Positions 16,679-26,032 are shown, numbered from the stretch's first letter. The stretch is DNA of 38,230 nt from Candidatus Syntropharchaeum sp. (GCA_026134025.1 JAOQII010000015.1:1-38230), one strand, 5' to 3'. Numbers and translations: made by a program. The notes: a model not told the origin generated them from the sequence alone.

Positions 16679-17515
16679 TTATATCAGTACCTTCAAAAGA
16701 TCTCGATCCCTCAGGAGCGCAACGAGACGATTCTTCTCATTCACGATCGGGATCTGGTCAAAATCATGTTTTACCATACTCTTTGCGCAATCCCTCACTG
16801 ATGTATCCCTGGTTGCGGTGAATAATTTCTTGACCATGACTTCACTCACAGGAATATCGGGTAGTCGGATCCGTGAGACGCCATAGTAGAACTTCTGCAC
16901 ATCCCGTATCCCTTCCCATGCCCACTCATCCATATCTGACCCACCGGTGCTATTCGAGTGCTCTATCGAATCCTTGATAATTGCAGCTTTTATCAGGTCG
17001 CGATCCGTTATAAGCCCGGAAAGTCTCTCGTTTGAGTTCAGGATACATGCAGATCTCTCTTTTGCAAGTTCCATGATCCTTCCAGCTACAGGAAGCGGTG
17101 TACCCTCCCATATCGTGAGAACTCCGTTTGTGAGGTATGGTTCGATCGGTTCATCAGACGCACACTCTGCAACGACTTTTATCAGATCTTCCACGGTTAT
17201 GATGCCAGCGAGCGTTCCGTCGGGCGATATAACAGGGAGTCGTCTGATATCATATTCAACGATGAGTGATACAGCATCCTGGATCGAGGCTTCAGGATCG
17301 ATCGTTATCGGGTAGCGTGTCATGAGAAGTGCTAACTGATACTCTTCCGGATTATCGAATAGATCGGATCTTGTCACGATACCGACAACTTTCCCATCTT
17401 TCAGCACGGGTACACCCGAGACCTGCTTCGCTGTCAGTATATTGAGAACATCATCCCTGTTGCCTGGAAGTGTGACGTGGTAGACATCCTTTACCATCAA
17501 ATCGGATACGTTCAT
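16679..17515 (-). CDS. Protein with four CBS domains
   Basis: The 278-residue protein is made of four CBS units, at about residues 7-55 (SGVPVLKDGKVVGIVTRSDL), 68-118 (RRLPVISPDGTLAGIITVEDL), 128-190 (LSGLITDRDLIKAA) and 222-278 (FDQIPIVNEKNRLVALLRDRDLLKVL). Such tandem CBS modules bind adenine nucleotides and act as energy or ligand sensors. No catalytic domain is attached. It lies between the chaperonin-like gene and polB in one operon; which protein it regulates is unknown. The stand-alone nature and context do not allow a more specific name. Confidence 0.9.
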   Translation of the reverse strand: MNVSDLMVKDVYHVTLPGNRDDVLNILTAKQVSGVPVLKDGKVVGIVTRSDLFDNPEEYQLALLMTRYPITIDPEASIQDAVSLIVEYDIRRLPVISPDGTLAGIITVEDLIKVVAECASDEPIEPYLTNGVLTIWEGTPLPVAGRIMELAKERSACILNSNERLSGLITDRDLIKAAIIKDSIEHSNSTGGSDMDEWAWEGIRDVQKFYYGVSRIRLPDIPVSEVMVKKLFTATRDTSVRDCAKSMVKHDFDQIPIVNEKNRLVALLRDRDLLKVLI

Positions 17516-17543
17516 CGTTCTATCACCTTTTCTCCCTTTGAGA

Positions 17544-19169
17544 TCACCTATATTTTATCCGACCCCCTTTATATGTGTGCTCAGGGGCGTTCTTCTCGAT
17601 ATCCAGTCTTGTATCCACTTCTCGCTTTGCTATGACAAGATCATCTATATTTAATATGGCAGCTGCGGTACCTGTCGCGGTATTGATCATTGCTCGCCTG
17701 ACCTCGAGCGGATCAAGGATGCCCTCTTCGAACATATCGCATATATCCTTTCTCTCAGCAGATATCCCGATCGCTGTCTTGCCTGCTGCATGCTCTGCCC
17801 GCAATTTAAGGATCGTATCGAGTGGATCCATACCACAGTTTGATGCAAGTGCACGAGGAAGCGTCTCGATCGCATCTGCAAACGCCAATATCGCAAGCTG
17901 CTCTTTTGAGTAATAGGATCTTGAAAATCTTCTGAGATGCTCTGCAAGCTCAATCTCGGTGGCGCCACCTCCTGGAAGAATTGGTTTTCCTTCCAGCGCG
18001 AATTTTGCAGCATGGAGACTACTCCTGACCTCTGCGACGACCCCCTCAAGGACATGGGCTGTACCACCCCGAACGATGATCGAGGCGGCTGCCTTGATGG
18101 GCGCATCGACAAATACCATCTTCTCGCCGCCAACATCCTTCTCATACACTCGCTCTGCTTTACCCAGGGAATCTGGACTGATATCTTCGATCTTATCGAT
18201 TATCCTGGCCCCTGTAACCTTTGAAAGCCGTTTTAAGTCAGTGTTCTTGACACGTTTGAGAGTAAGAATCCCGGCCTCTGCAAGATCGTGAAGCACCGCA
18301 TCATCAACCGCCTGCTGGCAGAGGAGAACGTTTGCACCCGAATCGATAACCGCCCTGATCGCATCATGCAGTATTCCCTGCTCTGCACCTTTGAAACCCT
18401 TGATCGCTGAGGGGCTTTTGAGTGAGATTGAGAGATCAAGATGCTTGATATCCTCTACCTTTGGCTTTCGCTTCTCAAGATAGAAGTTGAGAAGTAAGAT
18501 CCTCGCATCTTCCACAAGCCGTGGCATATCGTCATCAAGCACCGCACGATCGATGATCACGCCATCGAAGAACTCGGTGCTGTACTCACCCTCACCGCTC
18601 TCTGCAACGATTACGACATCATCAACATCGATCTCCCCTGTCTCATCATCTCTCACGCGCTTTAGCGCCTCAACGACCAGCTTCCCGATCTCCTCGTCCC
18701 TGCCAGACTTAAGTGCAGAGCGTGCAACCTGCTCTATCTGTTTTTCATCGATCTCAACTTTTGCGATGAGATCAAGGTATCGTTTCACCTCCTCGGCTGC
18801 CTCTCTGTAGCCTTTTATGATCGTGTTCTGGTGCACACGCAGGTCTTTCAGCTCAAAACCCTCCTTTACAAGGGCACCCAGAAGGATGAAAAGAGATGTT
18901 ACGCCATCTCCAACCTCTTCACCCTGGGTGAGACCTGCATTCATGATCATTTCAGCAGTTGGATGCTCGTACGCAAGTTCTCGCACAATTGAAAGCCCTT
19001 TATTTGAGACAAGCTCTCTCACATCATCTTTTGTCATCTCCTTCGTGATGAGCTTGCTCGACCCAATAGGTCCAAGAAGTGTCTTGAACATATCTTCAAA
19101 GACGCGCGATATGAGGACGTTGGACTCCTGAACCTCTTCTGGTGATACATCCTCATCCGGCAAGTGCAT
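17544..19169 (-). CDS. Divergent group II chaperonin (thermosome) paralogue, probably without ATPase activity
   Basis: The 541-residue protein aligns by eye with thermosome subunits along its whole length, for example LLGPIGSSKLI (for LGPKGMDKML), EHPTAEMIMNAG, and PRALASNCGMDPLDTILKLRAEHA. Two conserved ATPase aspartates are replaced. NDGAT becomes NKGLS, with Lys57 in place of the metal-binding Asp, and the apical/intermediate motif RSxxD(A/S)L reads RSSLHAA, with His386 in place of the catalytic Asp. GDGTTT reads GDGVTS. The C-terminal Gly-Met tail is missing and the protein ends GGRIKYR. It may be a non-hydrolysing partner subunit. I chose ATG 19169 with GAGAGGTG directly upstream, rather than a TTG at 19187. 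It overlaps the ogt end by 17 nt. Confidence 0.88.
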   Translation of the reverse strand: MHLPDEDVSPEEVQESNVLISRVFEDMFKTLLGPIGSSKLITKEMTKDDVRELVSNKGLSIVRELAYEHPTAEMIMNAGLTQGEEVGDGVTSLFILLGALVKEGFELKDLRVHQNTIIKGYREAAEEVKRYLDLIAKVEIDEKQIEQVARSALKSGRDEEIGKLVVEALKRVRDDETGEIDVDDVVIVAESGEGEYSTEFFDGVIIDRAVLDDDMPRLVEDARILLLNFYLEKRKPKVEDIKHLDLSISLKSPSAIKGFKGAEQGILHDAIRAVIDSGANVLLCQQAVDDAVLHDLAEAGILTLKRVKNTDLKRLSKVTGARIIDKIEDISPDSLGKAERVYEKDVGGEKMVFVDAPIKAAASIIVRGGTAHVLEGVVAEVRSSLHAAKFALEGKPILPGGGATEIELAEHLRRFSRSYYSKEQLAILAFADAIETLPRALASNCGMDPLDTILKLRAEHAAGKTAIGISAERKDICDMFEEGILDPLEVRRAMINTATGTAAAILNIDDLVIAKREVDTRLDIEKNAPEHTYKGGRIKYR

Positions 19170-19647
19170 CACCTCTCTCAAGTGCAAGTAACTTCTTCTT
19201 CATCTCTATCCCCCATGCATAACCCCCGATCCCTCGCTTTGCAACGACCCTGTGACAGGGAATTATTATCGGTGCAGGGTTCTTCCCAAGCGCCTGCCCT
19301 ACAGCACGATAAGCGCGCCTTTCACCGATTAATTCAGCAAGCTCGGCGTACGTGCAGATCGACCCGTATGGTATCGCTCTAACCGCCTCAATAACCTTTC
19401 TTTCAAACTGCGTCAACCTCTCCATATCAACCTTACACCTACTAAAATCTACATTTCGACCCTCTAAATAAGTCTTGGTGTCCTGCACAATCTCAGATAA
19501 ACCCCCCTTTTTGGAACTTCCAAGGTGTTCTAACTCGGATAACACATCCTTTTCTGATCTCCTGATTAAGAGCCTGAGACCATCTTCATCCGATAAAAAT
19601 AGAAGATAACGATCGAGCAGGCTTGAGAATATCACACGGTAGATCAT
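19153..19647 (-). CDS. ogt: Methylated-DNA--protein-cysteine methyltransferase
   Basis: This protein removes alkyl groups from O6-alkylguanine by irreversible transfer to its own cysteine. The 164-residue protein has a variable N-terminal region, then FERKVIEAVRAIPYGSICTYAELAELIG with the DNA-binding helix, RAVGQALGKNP with the arginine finger, and the active-site PCHRVVAKRGIGGYAWG. I chose ATG 19647 (MIYRVIFSS), preceded by AGGA. An upstream in-frame ATG at 19683 lies inside tbp. It is followed by the chaperonin gene with a 17-nt overlap. Confidence 0.93.
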   Translation of the reverse strand: MIYRVIFSSLLDRYLLFLSDEDGLRLLIRRSEKDVLSELEHLGSSKKGGLSEIVQDTKTYLEGRNVDFSRCKVDMERLTQFERKVIEAVRAIPYGSICTYAELAELIGERRAYRAVGQALGKNPAPIIIPCHRVVAKRGIGGYAWGIEMKKKLLALERGDALAG

Positions 19648-19657
19648 CCGTTTCCTA

Positions 19658-20206
19658 TCACACCATGAGCGAGAGATCAACAAGTTCTTTTCTGATCTTC
19701 TCTACTGCGATCTCTGCATCTTCTGGTTTTTTGCCGCCTGTTATCACAAGCTTCCCAGATCCAAAGAGTAGGACGACGACCTTTGGATCTTTGAGGCGAT
19801 ATACGAGCCCTGGGAACTGCTCAGGTTCGTACTCGATATTCTCAAGATCCAGGCTCATGGCTATTGCGTTGAGGTTGAGTTCCTGCTCCAGATCCGCGGA
19901 CGCGACGATATTCTGGACCACAAGTGTCGGCTCATCCCAAACTTTTATACCCTTCTCCCTCAAAAGATCTGCGATCCGCCTTACAACGATATTTACATCC
20001 TTGATTGACTTTGCACCCGTACATACAACTTTTCCTGAACGGAAGATCAAAGCAGCTGCTTTTGGTTCTTTGGTCCTGAATACAAGCCCAGGGAACTTTT
20101 TGGGCTTATACTCTGCGTTATCAAATTTTACATCAATCTCAATCAAATCAAGTGTATCAGCGATGACTGCGGAAGCTACGACATTCTCGATCTTAATCGT
20201 TGACAT
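19658..20206 (-). CDS. tbp: TATA-binding protein
   Basis: TBP is the archaeal basal transcription factor. The 182-residue protein consists of two direct repeats of the saddle fold. Repeat one has [39 protein letters not shown] and VCTGAKS. Repeat two has [38 protein letters not shown] and VITGGKK. AGAGGT lies 8 nt before the ATG. It heads the operon tbp-ogt-chaperonin-CBS-polB. Its gene start faces purD across a 73-bp shared promoter region. Confidence 0.98.
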   Translation of the reverse strand: MSTIKIENVVASAVIADTLDLIEIDVKFDNAEYKPKKFPGLVFRTKEPKAAALIFRSGKVVCTGAKSIKDVNIVVRRIADLLREKGIKVWDEPTLVVQNIVASADLEQELNLNAIAMSLDLENIEYEPEQFPGLVYRLKDPKVVVLLFGSGKLVITGGKKPEDAEIAVEKIRKELVDLSLMV

Positions 20207-20279
20207 ATAATTACCTCTTATATATGTGATCGTCTACAAGTATATATACCTTTATATATCAGGATCTCAAACACTCCTT
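20207..20279. promoter_or_regulatory. Divergent promoter tbp / purD
   Basis: The 73-bp region is full of TATA-like sequence, including GTATATATAC and TTTATATATC. One TTTATATA box lies about 25-30 nt before the purD ATG, fitting a leaderless purD mRNA. On the other strand ATATATAAAGG and CATATATAAGAGG lie upstream of tbp. TBP may bind here to its own gene's promoter. Confidence 0.5.
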
Positions 20280-21584
20280 ATGCGGATTTTACTGGTAGGT
20301 GCTGGTGGCAGGGAACATGCGATCGCAGAGCGGATTAGAGCAAGTTCTAAGGATCCTGAGCTTTTTGCTGTAATGGGAAATAAAAACCCGGGTATCGCAG
20401 ATCTTTGCGAGGATTTTTTACTCGCACGTGAGACCGAACTTGAGAAGGTTGGTGCGTATGCGGCGCGTTGTGGGGCAGAGATTGCGATAATTGGTCCTGA
20501 ATCACCGCTTGGTGAGGGTATCGTCGATTACCTGGAGGAGAAAGGTGTTCGCTGTGTTGGTCCAGGAAAGGATGCAGCGAGGATCGAGACGGATAAGGCA
20601 TGGTCGCGCGAGTTCATGGTGCGACATTCGATCGATGGCTCACCGGCTTTTGGGATATTCGAGGAGAAAAAGCCTGCATTTGATTTCATCGATGAGCTTG
20701 GGAGTGTTGCAATAAAACCCTCATGGCTCACAGGTGGCAAGGGTGTTAAAACGATGGGCGACCAGCTTGAGACGATCGATGATGCAAAGCGGTATGCCGC
20801 AGAACTTCTGGATAAACAAAAAGCGCCAATTGTGATCGAGGAAAATTTAATCGGTGAAGAGTTCACGATCCAGGCGTTTGTGGATGGCACCGAGATCAGG
20901 GCATCTCCAGCGGTTCAGGATCATAAGAGGGCATACGAAGGAGATCTTGGGCCAAATACAGGTGGGATGGGATCCTATTCATGTCCAGATGGACTTCTCC
21001 CCTTCATCACGCAATCAGATTATGAGAAGGGCACCTCGATCATGGAAGATACGGTACGTGCGATGCGTGAGGAGTTTGATGGGGGATATAAAGGTATCCT
21101 GTACGGGCAGTTCATCCTCACATCCAGTGGCGTCAAGCTCATCGAGTTCAATGCAAGGTTCGGGGATCCTGAGGCGATGAATATCCTTCCACTCCTGGAG
21201 AGCGACTTTGTTGAGATCATGGAAGAGATTGTTGATGGAAGACTTACCAAGGTTACTTTCCAGAGAATGGCGACGGTCTGTAAATATGCTGTCCCGAAAG
21301 GTTACCCGGTGAGTCCTAAAAAGAATACAAAGCTCACGATCGGGGATATTGGGGGCGCAAAGCTCTTCTATGCGAGTGTAAACGAGATCGATGGAGAGAT
21401 CTACACAGGCACGTCCAGATCGCTCGCGGTTGTTGGGGTTGCAGAAGAAATCGTTGAGGCTGAACGAATCGCAGAGCACGGACTTTCTGCGATAGCGGGT
21501 GAATTTGACTGCAGGCACGATATAGGAACGATTGAGCTTATAAAAAAGAAGGTCAGGCGAATGCGTGAGATCAGGAGCCTATAA
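20280..21584 (+). CDS. purD: Phosphoribosylamine--glycine ligase
   Basis: PurD joins phosphoribosylamine and glycine, the second purine step, directly after PurF. The 434-residue ATP-grasp protein begins MRILLVGAGGREHAIAERI and has NPGIADLCED, IGPESPLGEGIVD, KPSWLTGGKGVKTMGD (ATP-grasp loop), GPNTGGMGSYSCPDGLLP and FNARFGDPEAMNILPLLESD. I chose ATG 20280, where the family N-terminus starts; the open frame runs upstream to 20226 through the TATA boxes. Its last 14 bases overlap the convergent response-regulator gene. Confidence 0.96.
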   Translation: MRILLVGAGGREHAIAERIRASSKDPELFAVMGNKNPGIADLCEDFLLARETELEKVGAYAARCGAEIAIIGPESPLGEGIVDYLEEKGVRCVGPGKDAARIETDKAWSREFMVRHSIDGSPAFGIFEEKKPAFDFIDELGSVAIKPSWLTGGKGVKTMGDQLETIDDAKRYAAELLDKQKAPIVIEENLIGEEFTIQAFVDGTEIRASPAVQDHKRAYEGDLGPNTGGMGSYSCPDGLLPFITQSDYEKGTSIMEDTVRAMREEFDGGYKGILYGQFILTSSGVKLIEFNARFGDPEAMNILPLLESDFVEIMEEIVDGRLTKVTFQRMATVCKYAVPKGYPVSPKKNTKLTIGDIGGAKLFYASVNEIDGEIYTGTSRSLAVVGVAEEIVEAERIAEHGLSAIAGEFDCRHDIGTIELIKKKVRRMREIRSL

Positions 21585-21942
21585 AATCCCTTGCAACCCT
21601 GATAAGCGTTTCATCATCCACAGGTTTCTTGAGGATGCCGTTGCACCCCTTTGCTCTCGCCTTCGCTTCGTCCTCAGGGCTGGTCAATCCTGTTACAGCG
21701 ATTATGGGTATATCACGCCACGCGGGGTTTGATCTGATCTTCTCTGTGGTATCAAGTCCACACATCCCACATCCAAGCGTAACATCCATCAGGATAAGCT
21801 TGAAAGTCTCGCCACTCTCGAGCAGTGCGATTGCATCCTCCCCTGATTCTGCACCTTTCACGCTGTAATCCTCATCCTCAAAGATCAGCGTGAAAAGCTC
21901 TCTAATATCTTCGTTGTCATCAACTATCAGTATATCACTCAT
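21571..21942 (-). CDS. Stand-alone response-regulator receiver
   Basis: The 123-residue protein is a single receiver domain. The acidic pocket is VDDNEDIRE (Asp8/Asp9), the phosphoacceptor is in LILMDVTL, the switch Thr in IAVTG, and the conserved Lys in KKPVDD. A four-residue CGMC follows the phosphoacceptor loop. No output domain is present, so it acts by protein contact or as a phosphorelay shuttle. It is the last gene of the kinase run, overlapping the upstream kinase gene by 8 nt, with AGAGGA before its start. Confidence 0.95.
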   Translation of the reverse strand: MSDILIVDDNEDIRELFTLIFEDEDYSVKGAESGEDAIALLESGETFKLILMDVTLGCGMCGLDTTEKIRSNPAWRDIPIIAVTGLTSPEDEAKARAKGCNGILKKPVDDETLIRVARDFIGS

Positions 21943-23989
21943 TTTTTACTTCCTCTTTTACTATATGCTTCTTTAGCTGGATCGTGAACTTTGTACCTTT
22001 ACCAACCTCGCTCTCAACTTTGATCCCTTCACCGAGCATCTCTGCATACTTCTTTGTGATCGCAAGCCCGAGCCCTGTGCCATGACGCTTGCGGGATCCA
22101 CATCCAACCTGCTTGAACTCATCAAAGATGCTTTCAAGATCCTCTTCACTGACGCCCACACCTGTATCCTCCACTGTGAGATCGATGTGGTCCTCGTTTT
22201 GAGTTGCTACAACCAATCTCACCTCGCCCTTATCTGTGAACTTGATCGCGTTACCGACGAGGTTTACAAGCATCTCCTTGATCTTTTTCCTATCCGATGT
22301 GAGCTCCACTGCTTCAGCCTCTTTCACGATCCTCAAACCTTTATCCTCTGCAAGTGGGAGCGCGAGGTCCACCACCTCATCCACAAGATCTTTGAGGTTG
22401 AAGTCCTCAATATCAAACTCTATCTGTCCTGATTCGATCTTTGAGAGGTCAAGAAGCTTATTTACAAGATTTAAAAGCTCTTCTCCGTTTCGATAGACGA
22501 TTTCAAGCTGTTTAATCTCTTTTTCTGGAAGTACTCCCTCAGATTTCTTCATCACGCGCTTTGTGAACCCTAAAATTGAGGTCATCGGCGTTCTCAGCTC
22601 GTGTGAGACATTTGCCAGAAACTCGGATTTCATCTCGTTTGCTCGCTGTATCTTCTCATTCAGCTCTTCGATACTCCTGTAGCTAATCGCATTCTTGATC
22701 GCTGTCGCATACTGGATCGTAAAGTCCTCAACAAATGCAAGAACGTCTTCATCAAACATAGTTATAGACCCAAGTCCTACAACCGCGAGGAGTTCGTCCT
22801 GGTAAACCACAGGCATACATAGAATCGCTCTCGGAGAGATAGAACCATTCAAGGTGATTACTTCCCACTCATGATTATCTTCTTCTACCATTACAAGCTT
22901 TTGCTTTCTTGCAGCCTCCCCCACCAGTCCTTCACCCAACTTCAAGACGCTATTTTTCTCTTCGGTGACGCCATACGAGGTGTGAAGCTTCAACGTCTTG
23001 CTATCCTCATCATAGAGGTATACACGCCCGATCTGGCTTTTTGTGAACTCCATGATACCGTCAAGCGTCTTCTCGATCAGACGATCAAGATCGATCTCTG
23101 AGTTCAGTATCCCTATCAATCTGCTGTATGATTCAAGTAGTCTTCGCTGATGTTCAATCCTTGCTTGACTAATCTTGAGTTCATCGTTTATCTTTACAAG
23201 CTCTTCATTAAGCCTTTCAAGCCTATCCTCCCGCTCTTTCAGCTCGATATAGCTCTCGTTTAGATCCTCATTTGCAGTCCTCAACTCCTCGTTCATTACC
23301 GCAAGTTCGTTCTCACTCTCCTCGATCTCACGTAGTCTCCTGCGCTCCTCGCGCACATCCCTCAATATCTCCATGCCACCGAGTATCTTTCCCTCTGCAT
23401 CCTTGACCCGCGCACAGCTCATGAGACACTCGATCTCTGTGCCATCCTTTGCGATGATCGTACGCTCAATGTTCTTCATCGAGAGCATTCCCTCAGGCAT
23501 ATTCCTGAGAAGGCAGCGATCTCCCTTACAATCCTCACCTTTTGGCCTGAAGATCGTGTAACACTTGGCACCGAGCGCCTCCTCTCTCGTGTAGCCTGTT
23601 AAATTGAGAGCAAGATCATTGACATACGTGATGTCTCCGTTTGGAGCTATCGTGATCGTGGGCTCTGTTATCCCATCAAGTATACCCTCACGACGCTTCC
23701 AGACGTTTGCAACCTCCTGTTCAGCCTCCCTGAGTTTCTTAAGTGCTGCATCAGATCTTGAGCGAATGTACGTCAGGGAATAAATTGAGATCATAAAGAT
23801 GGCAAAGATAAAAAACGACTCTGTTATTATCTCGATCCAGTTTATCGGTGTAGCTGCTGCCCCAAATATAAGGTGTGGGAGGTCAAGTATCTCATCAAGT
23901 GCTATGAGGACGCCGATAGCTGTAAAAGCGATAAATGTAGATATATAGAGCTTTAAACTCTCTTTTTTCCACAGTTCTTCGATATTCAT
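21935..23989 (-). CDS. Membrane sensor histidine kinase (PAS-GAF-HisKA-HATPase)
   Basis: The 684-residue protein starts with two membrane helices (about residues 12-32 and 50-72), then a PAS domain around 100-215 with ILDGITEPTITIAPNGDITYVN and the cysteine-containing insert GEDCKGDRCLL. A long charged coiled coil follows, then a GAF domain (about 290-435). HisKA has the phosphoacceptor FLANVSHELRTPMTSILGF. The HATPase domain has NLVGNAIKFTD, DTGVGV and GTGLGLAI. It looks complete and active. The PAS cysteines may bind a metal or sense redox state. Its start overlaps the end of the upstream kinase (ATGA), and it overlaps the receiver gene downstream. Confidence 0.95.
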   Translation of the reverse strand: MNIEELWKKESLKLYISTFIAFTAIGVLIALDEILDLPHLIFGAAATPINWIEIITESFFIFAIFMISIYSLTYIRSRSDAALKKLREAEQEVANVWKRREGILDGITEPTITIAPNGDITYVNDLALNLTGYTREEALGAKCYTIFRPKGEDCKGDRCLLRNMPEGMLSMKNIERTIIAKDGTEIECLMSCARVKDAEGKILGGMEILRDVREERRRLREIEESENELAVMNEELRTANEDLNESYIELKEREDRLERLNEELVKINDELKISQARIEHQRRLLESYSRLIGILNSEIDLDRLIEKTLDGIMEFTKSQIGRVYLYDEDSKTLKLHTSYGVTEEKNSVLKLGEGLVGEAARKQKLVMVEEDNHEWEVITLNGSISPRAILCMPVVYQDELLAVVGLGSITMFDEDVLAFVEDFTIQYATAIKNAISYRSIEELNEKIQRANEMKSEFLANVSHELRTPMTSILGFTKRVMKKSEGVLPEKEIKQLEIVYRNGEELLNLVNKLLDLSKIESGQIEFDIEDFNLKDLVDEVVDLALPLAEDKGLRIVKEAEAVELTSDRKKIKEMLVNLVGNAIKFTDKGEVRLVVATQNEDHIDLTVEDTGVGVSEEDLESIFDEFKQVGCGSRKRHGTGLGLAITKKYAEMLGEGIKVESEVGKGTKFTIQLKKHIVKEEVKNE

Positions 23990-25260
23990 GCAATCCCATC
24001 CTCGTCTTTAGGAAGCCTGATACAGAAGATCGCTCCCCCTTCAGGGTTATCTTCTATCCATATATCTCCGCTATGCATCTTGATAATCTTTTTGACGAGT
24101 GCAAGTCCAACCCCGGTACCTTTGATTCCATCACGCTCTTCTTTAGTCCTGAAACTATTAAAGACAGACTTTTTCATCTCATCTGGAATTCCAGGACCAT
24201 AATCCCTGAACATAATGCGATACGCATCTCCCTCAGCCTCAATACTTACCTCAAGTTTTCTGCCTCCGTAGCGCATCGCGTTGAGGATGAGGTTCTCAAA
24301 ACAAGCTGCGAGGAGGAAACCATCACCCATAATCTGGAACTTCTCATTCGCCTCAAAAGAGATCTTTGCTTCTTGATCGACCTCATCCGAGACTTTTTCG
24401 ATGACGCTTTTTATAAGTTCACCGAGATTTAGACGCTCGATCTTCATCTCATAGTTGGGATCCTTTATCTTGGAATACAACCCTGCAGTTGTCAGGATCT
24501 CATCGATCCGTTTTATATTCTCATCGATCTTTGCATTTGCGCGTTTAAGCTTTGGATCATCGCTTGTGGCGTATAGACTGTGGTAACCGCTTATGAGGGT
24601 AAGGTAATTCTTGAGATCGTGGTTGAGCATGGATATGATCGCCCGCTTCTCATCGATCATCTCCTCCTCCTGATATATAATAGAACTGAAAACACTGACC
24701 GCATACATGCAGAGGAAGAAAACACCTATGCCGATCGCGAGGAGCGTTACAATACCTATCTGGTTACCACCTGCAAAGGCAGGATCAAGCGAGAAGAGTT
24801 CGTAATGCGGGATCACACCAACTGCTTCAAGCATAAAAAGCCCGAGATACATGATGACAGATGCGACAGCAACAATAAGTCCTGCACGCCATGATAGGAC
24901 GGCATTCGCATATACGATCGCTATAAGGTAGAAGATAGCCCCGATCCATACAACAGACCCGAGGAAGTGGATGATCATCGTGAAAAGGGCAAGTTCGAGG
25001 GCAAAATATGCGAAGTTGATATGTGAGATCTTTATCGAGGTATCGATGTTCTTCAGGAAGGAGTAGATCATCGTTGAGAAGAGCCAGAGTGTGCAGATCA
25101 CAGATACCGGGTAGAGGAGCGGGATCTTGAAGAGAAGCTCAAGGATTACGATGATACTGAAAATACCGACTATCAGAAGTTGTTTTGTGTTGATAGCCGC
25201 TTTTGTTACCTTACGATCGCTATTAAAAATCTCCAGCATGGTGTTTTGGTAGTCTGACAT
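23986..25260 (-). CDS. Polytopic membrane histidine kinase
   Basis: The 424-residue protein has about six membrane helices in the first 210 residues, with very little outside the membrane, so the membrane part is probably the sensor. A short linker leads to the phosphoacceptor motif MLNHDLKNYLTLISGY, the HDLKN type rather than HELRTP. The HATPase domain has NLILNAMRYGG, DYGPGIPDEM and GTGVGLALVKK. I chose ATG 25260, with GGAGGA at a good distance upstream. This makes it overlap the preceding kinase gene by 38 nt. ATG 25239 is the alternative. Ligand and target are unknown. Confidence 0.92.
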   Translation of the reverse strand: MSDYQNTMLEIFNSDRKVTKAAINTKQLLIVGIFSIIVILELLFKIPLLYPVSVICTLWLFSTMIYSFLKNIDTSIKISHINFAYFALELALFTMIIHFLGSVVWIGAIFYLIAIVYANAVLSWRAGLIVAVASVIMYLGLFMLEAVGVIPHYELFSLDPAFAGGNQIGIVTLLAIGIGVFFLCMYAVSVFSSIIYQEEEMIDEKRAIISMLNHDLKNYLTLISGYHSLYATSDDPKLKRANAKIDENIKRIDEILTTAGLYSKIKDPNYEMKIERLNLGELIKSVIEKVSDEVDQEAKISFEANEKFQIMGDGFLLAACFENLILNAMRYGGRKLEVSIEAEGDAYRIMFRDYGPGIPDEMKKSVFNSFRTKEERDGIKGTGVGLALVKKIIKMHSGDIWIEDNPEGGAIFCIRLPKDEDGIA

Positions 25261-26032
25261 AGAATATACTTCCTCCTTCAGGGTTATCTGTAACCCACAT
25301 CTCACCATTATGGAGTTTAACAAGCCGTTTTGCAACCGAAAGCCCGAGCCCCATTCCTACATAATCTCTGGTCAATGGAGAGTCCACAAACTGGATAAAA
25401 TCATCGAATATGATCTCTTTAACCTCATCCGGTATCCCTGTACCCCAGTCCTTCACAGATATTAAGATATAATCATGCCCATCTGAATCGACGTTGATTT
25501 CTATCTTCCTATCAGGTGCGTTGTACTTGAGTGCGTTTATGATAAGGTTTGTCATGACCTTCTCAATCGATCTGCGATCTGCTTCAAGTATTTGATCGTC
25601 GGTGGGCAGTATAATCTTATCACCCCATATCTCATTTATCTCTTCGAGCCGATCTATCAGATCATCGAGCATATCAAGCGTTGATATGGATTCTACTTTA
25701 AGTTCTATCATGCCAAGATCCATATTTGCGATCGTCACGATATCATCAACGATCGCTATCATATTATTCGTGTTATCATCTATCGCGCGAATTACACGAT
25801 CATCCTCCCCATTTCTCTCCTTCAAGATCTCAAGATAACCTTTTATGATCGTAAGAGGTGTCCTGAGTTCGTGGGCTGTCACGATAAGGAAGTTTGTCTT
25901 GACCTCTTCCAGACGTTTCAGTCGTTCGTAGTCGTTGAGAACATCCTTGACGTCATCACCCTTCAGTTCAATATCATCCATCACTGGATTAAACTTTGTG
26001 AGTGTCGTCCCCTGTTTCGAAAGCTTATGCAT
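25223..26032 (-). CDS. Soluble histidine kinase
   Basis: The 269-residue protein has no membrane helix and no recognisable sensor domain, only about 40 residues of charged, helical sequence before FLIVTAHELRTPLTIIKGYL (HisKA). The HATPase domain has NLIINALKYNAPD, KDWGTGIPDEV and GMGLGLSVAKRLVKLHNGEMW. It is the first gene of the kinase run. ATG 26032 is preceded by a GGGGGA ribosome-binding site. Without a sensor of its own it may take signals from a partner, for example one of the two membrane kinases encoded downstream. Confidence 0.92.
   Translation of the reverse strand: MHKLSKQGTTLTKFNPVMDDIELKGDDVKDVLNDYERLKRLEEVKTNFLIVTAHELRTPLTIIKGYLEILKERNGEDDRVIRAIDDNTNNMIAIVDDIVTIANMDLGMIELKVESISTLDMLDDLIDRLEEINEIWGDKIILPTDDQILEADRRSIEKVMTNLIINALKYNAPDRKIEINVDSDGHDYILISVKDWGTGIPDEVKEIIFDDFIQFVDSPLTRDYVGMGLGLSVAKRLVKLHNGEMWVTDNPEGGSIFYVRLPKHHAGDF

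Noticed and set aside
19170-19187. Chaperonin start at the TTG codon at 19187
   Set aside because: The ATG at 19169 has GAGAGGTG immediately upstream, and the six extra residues repeat the same MHL sequence without support.
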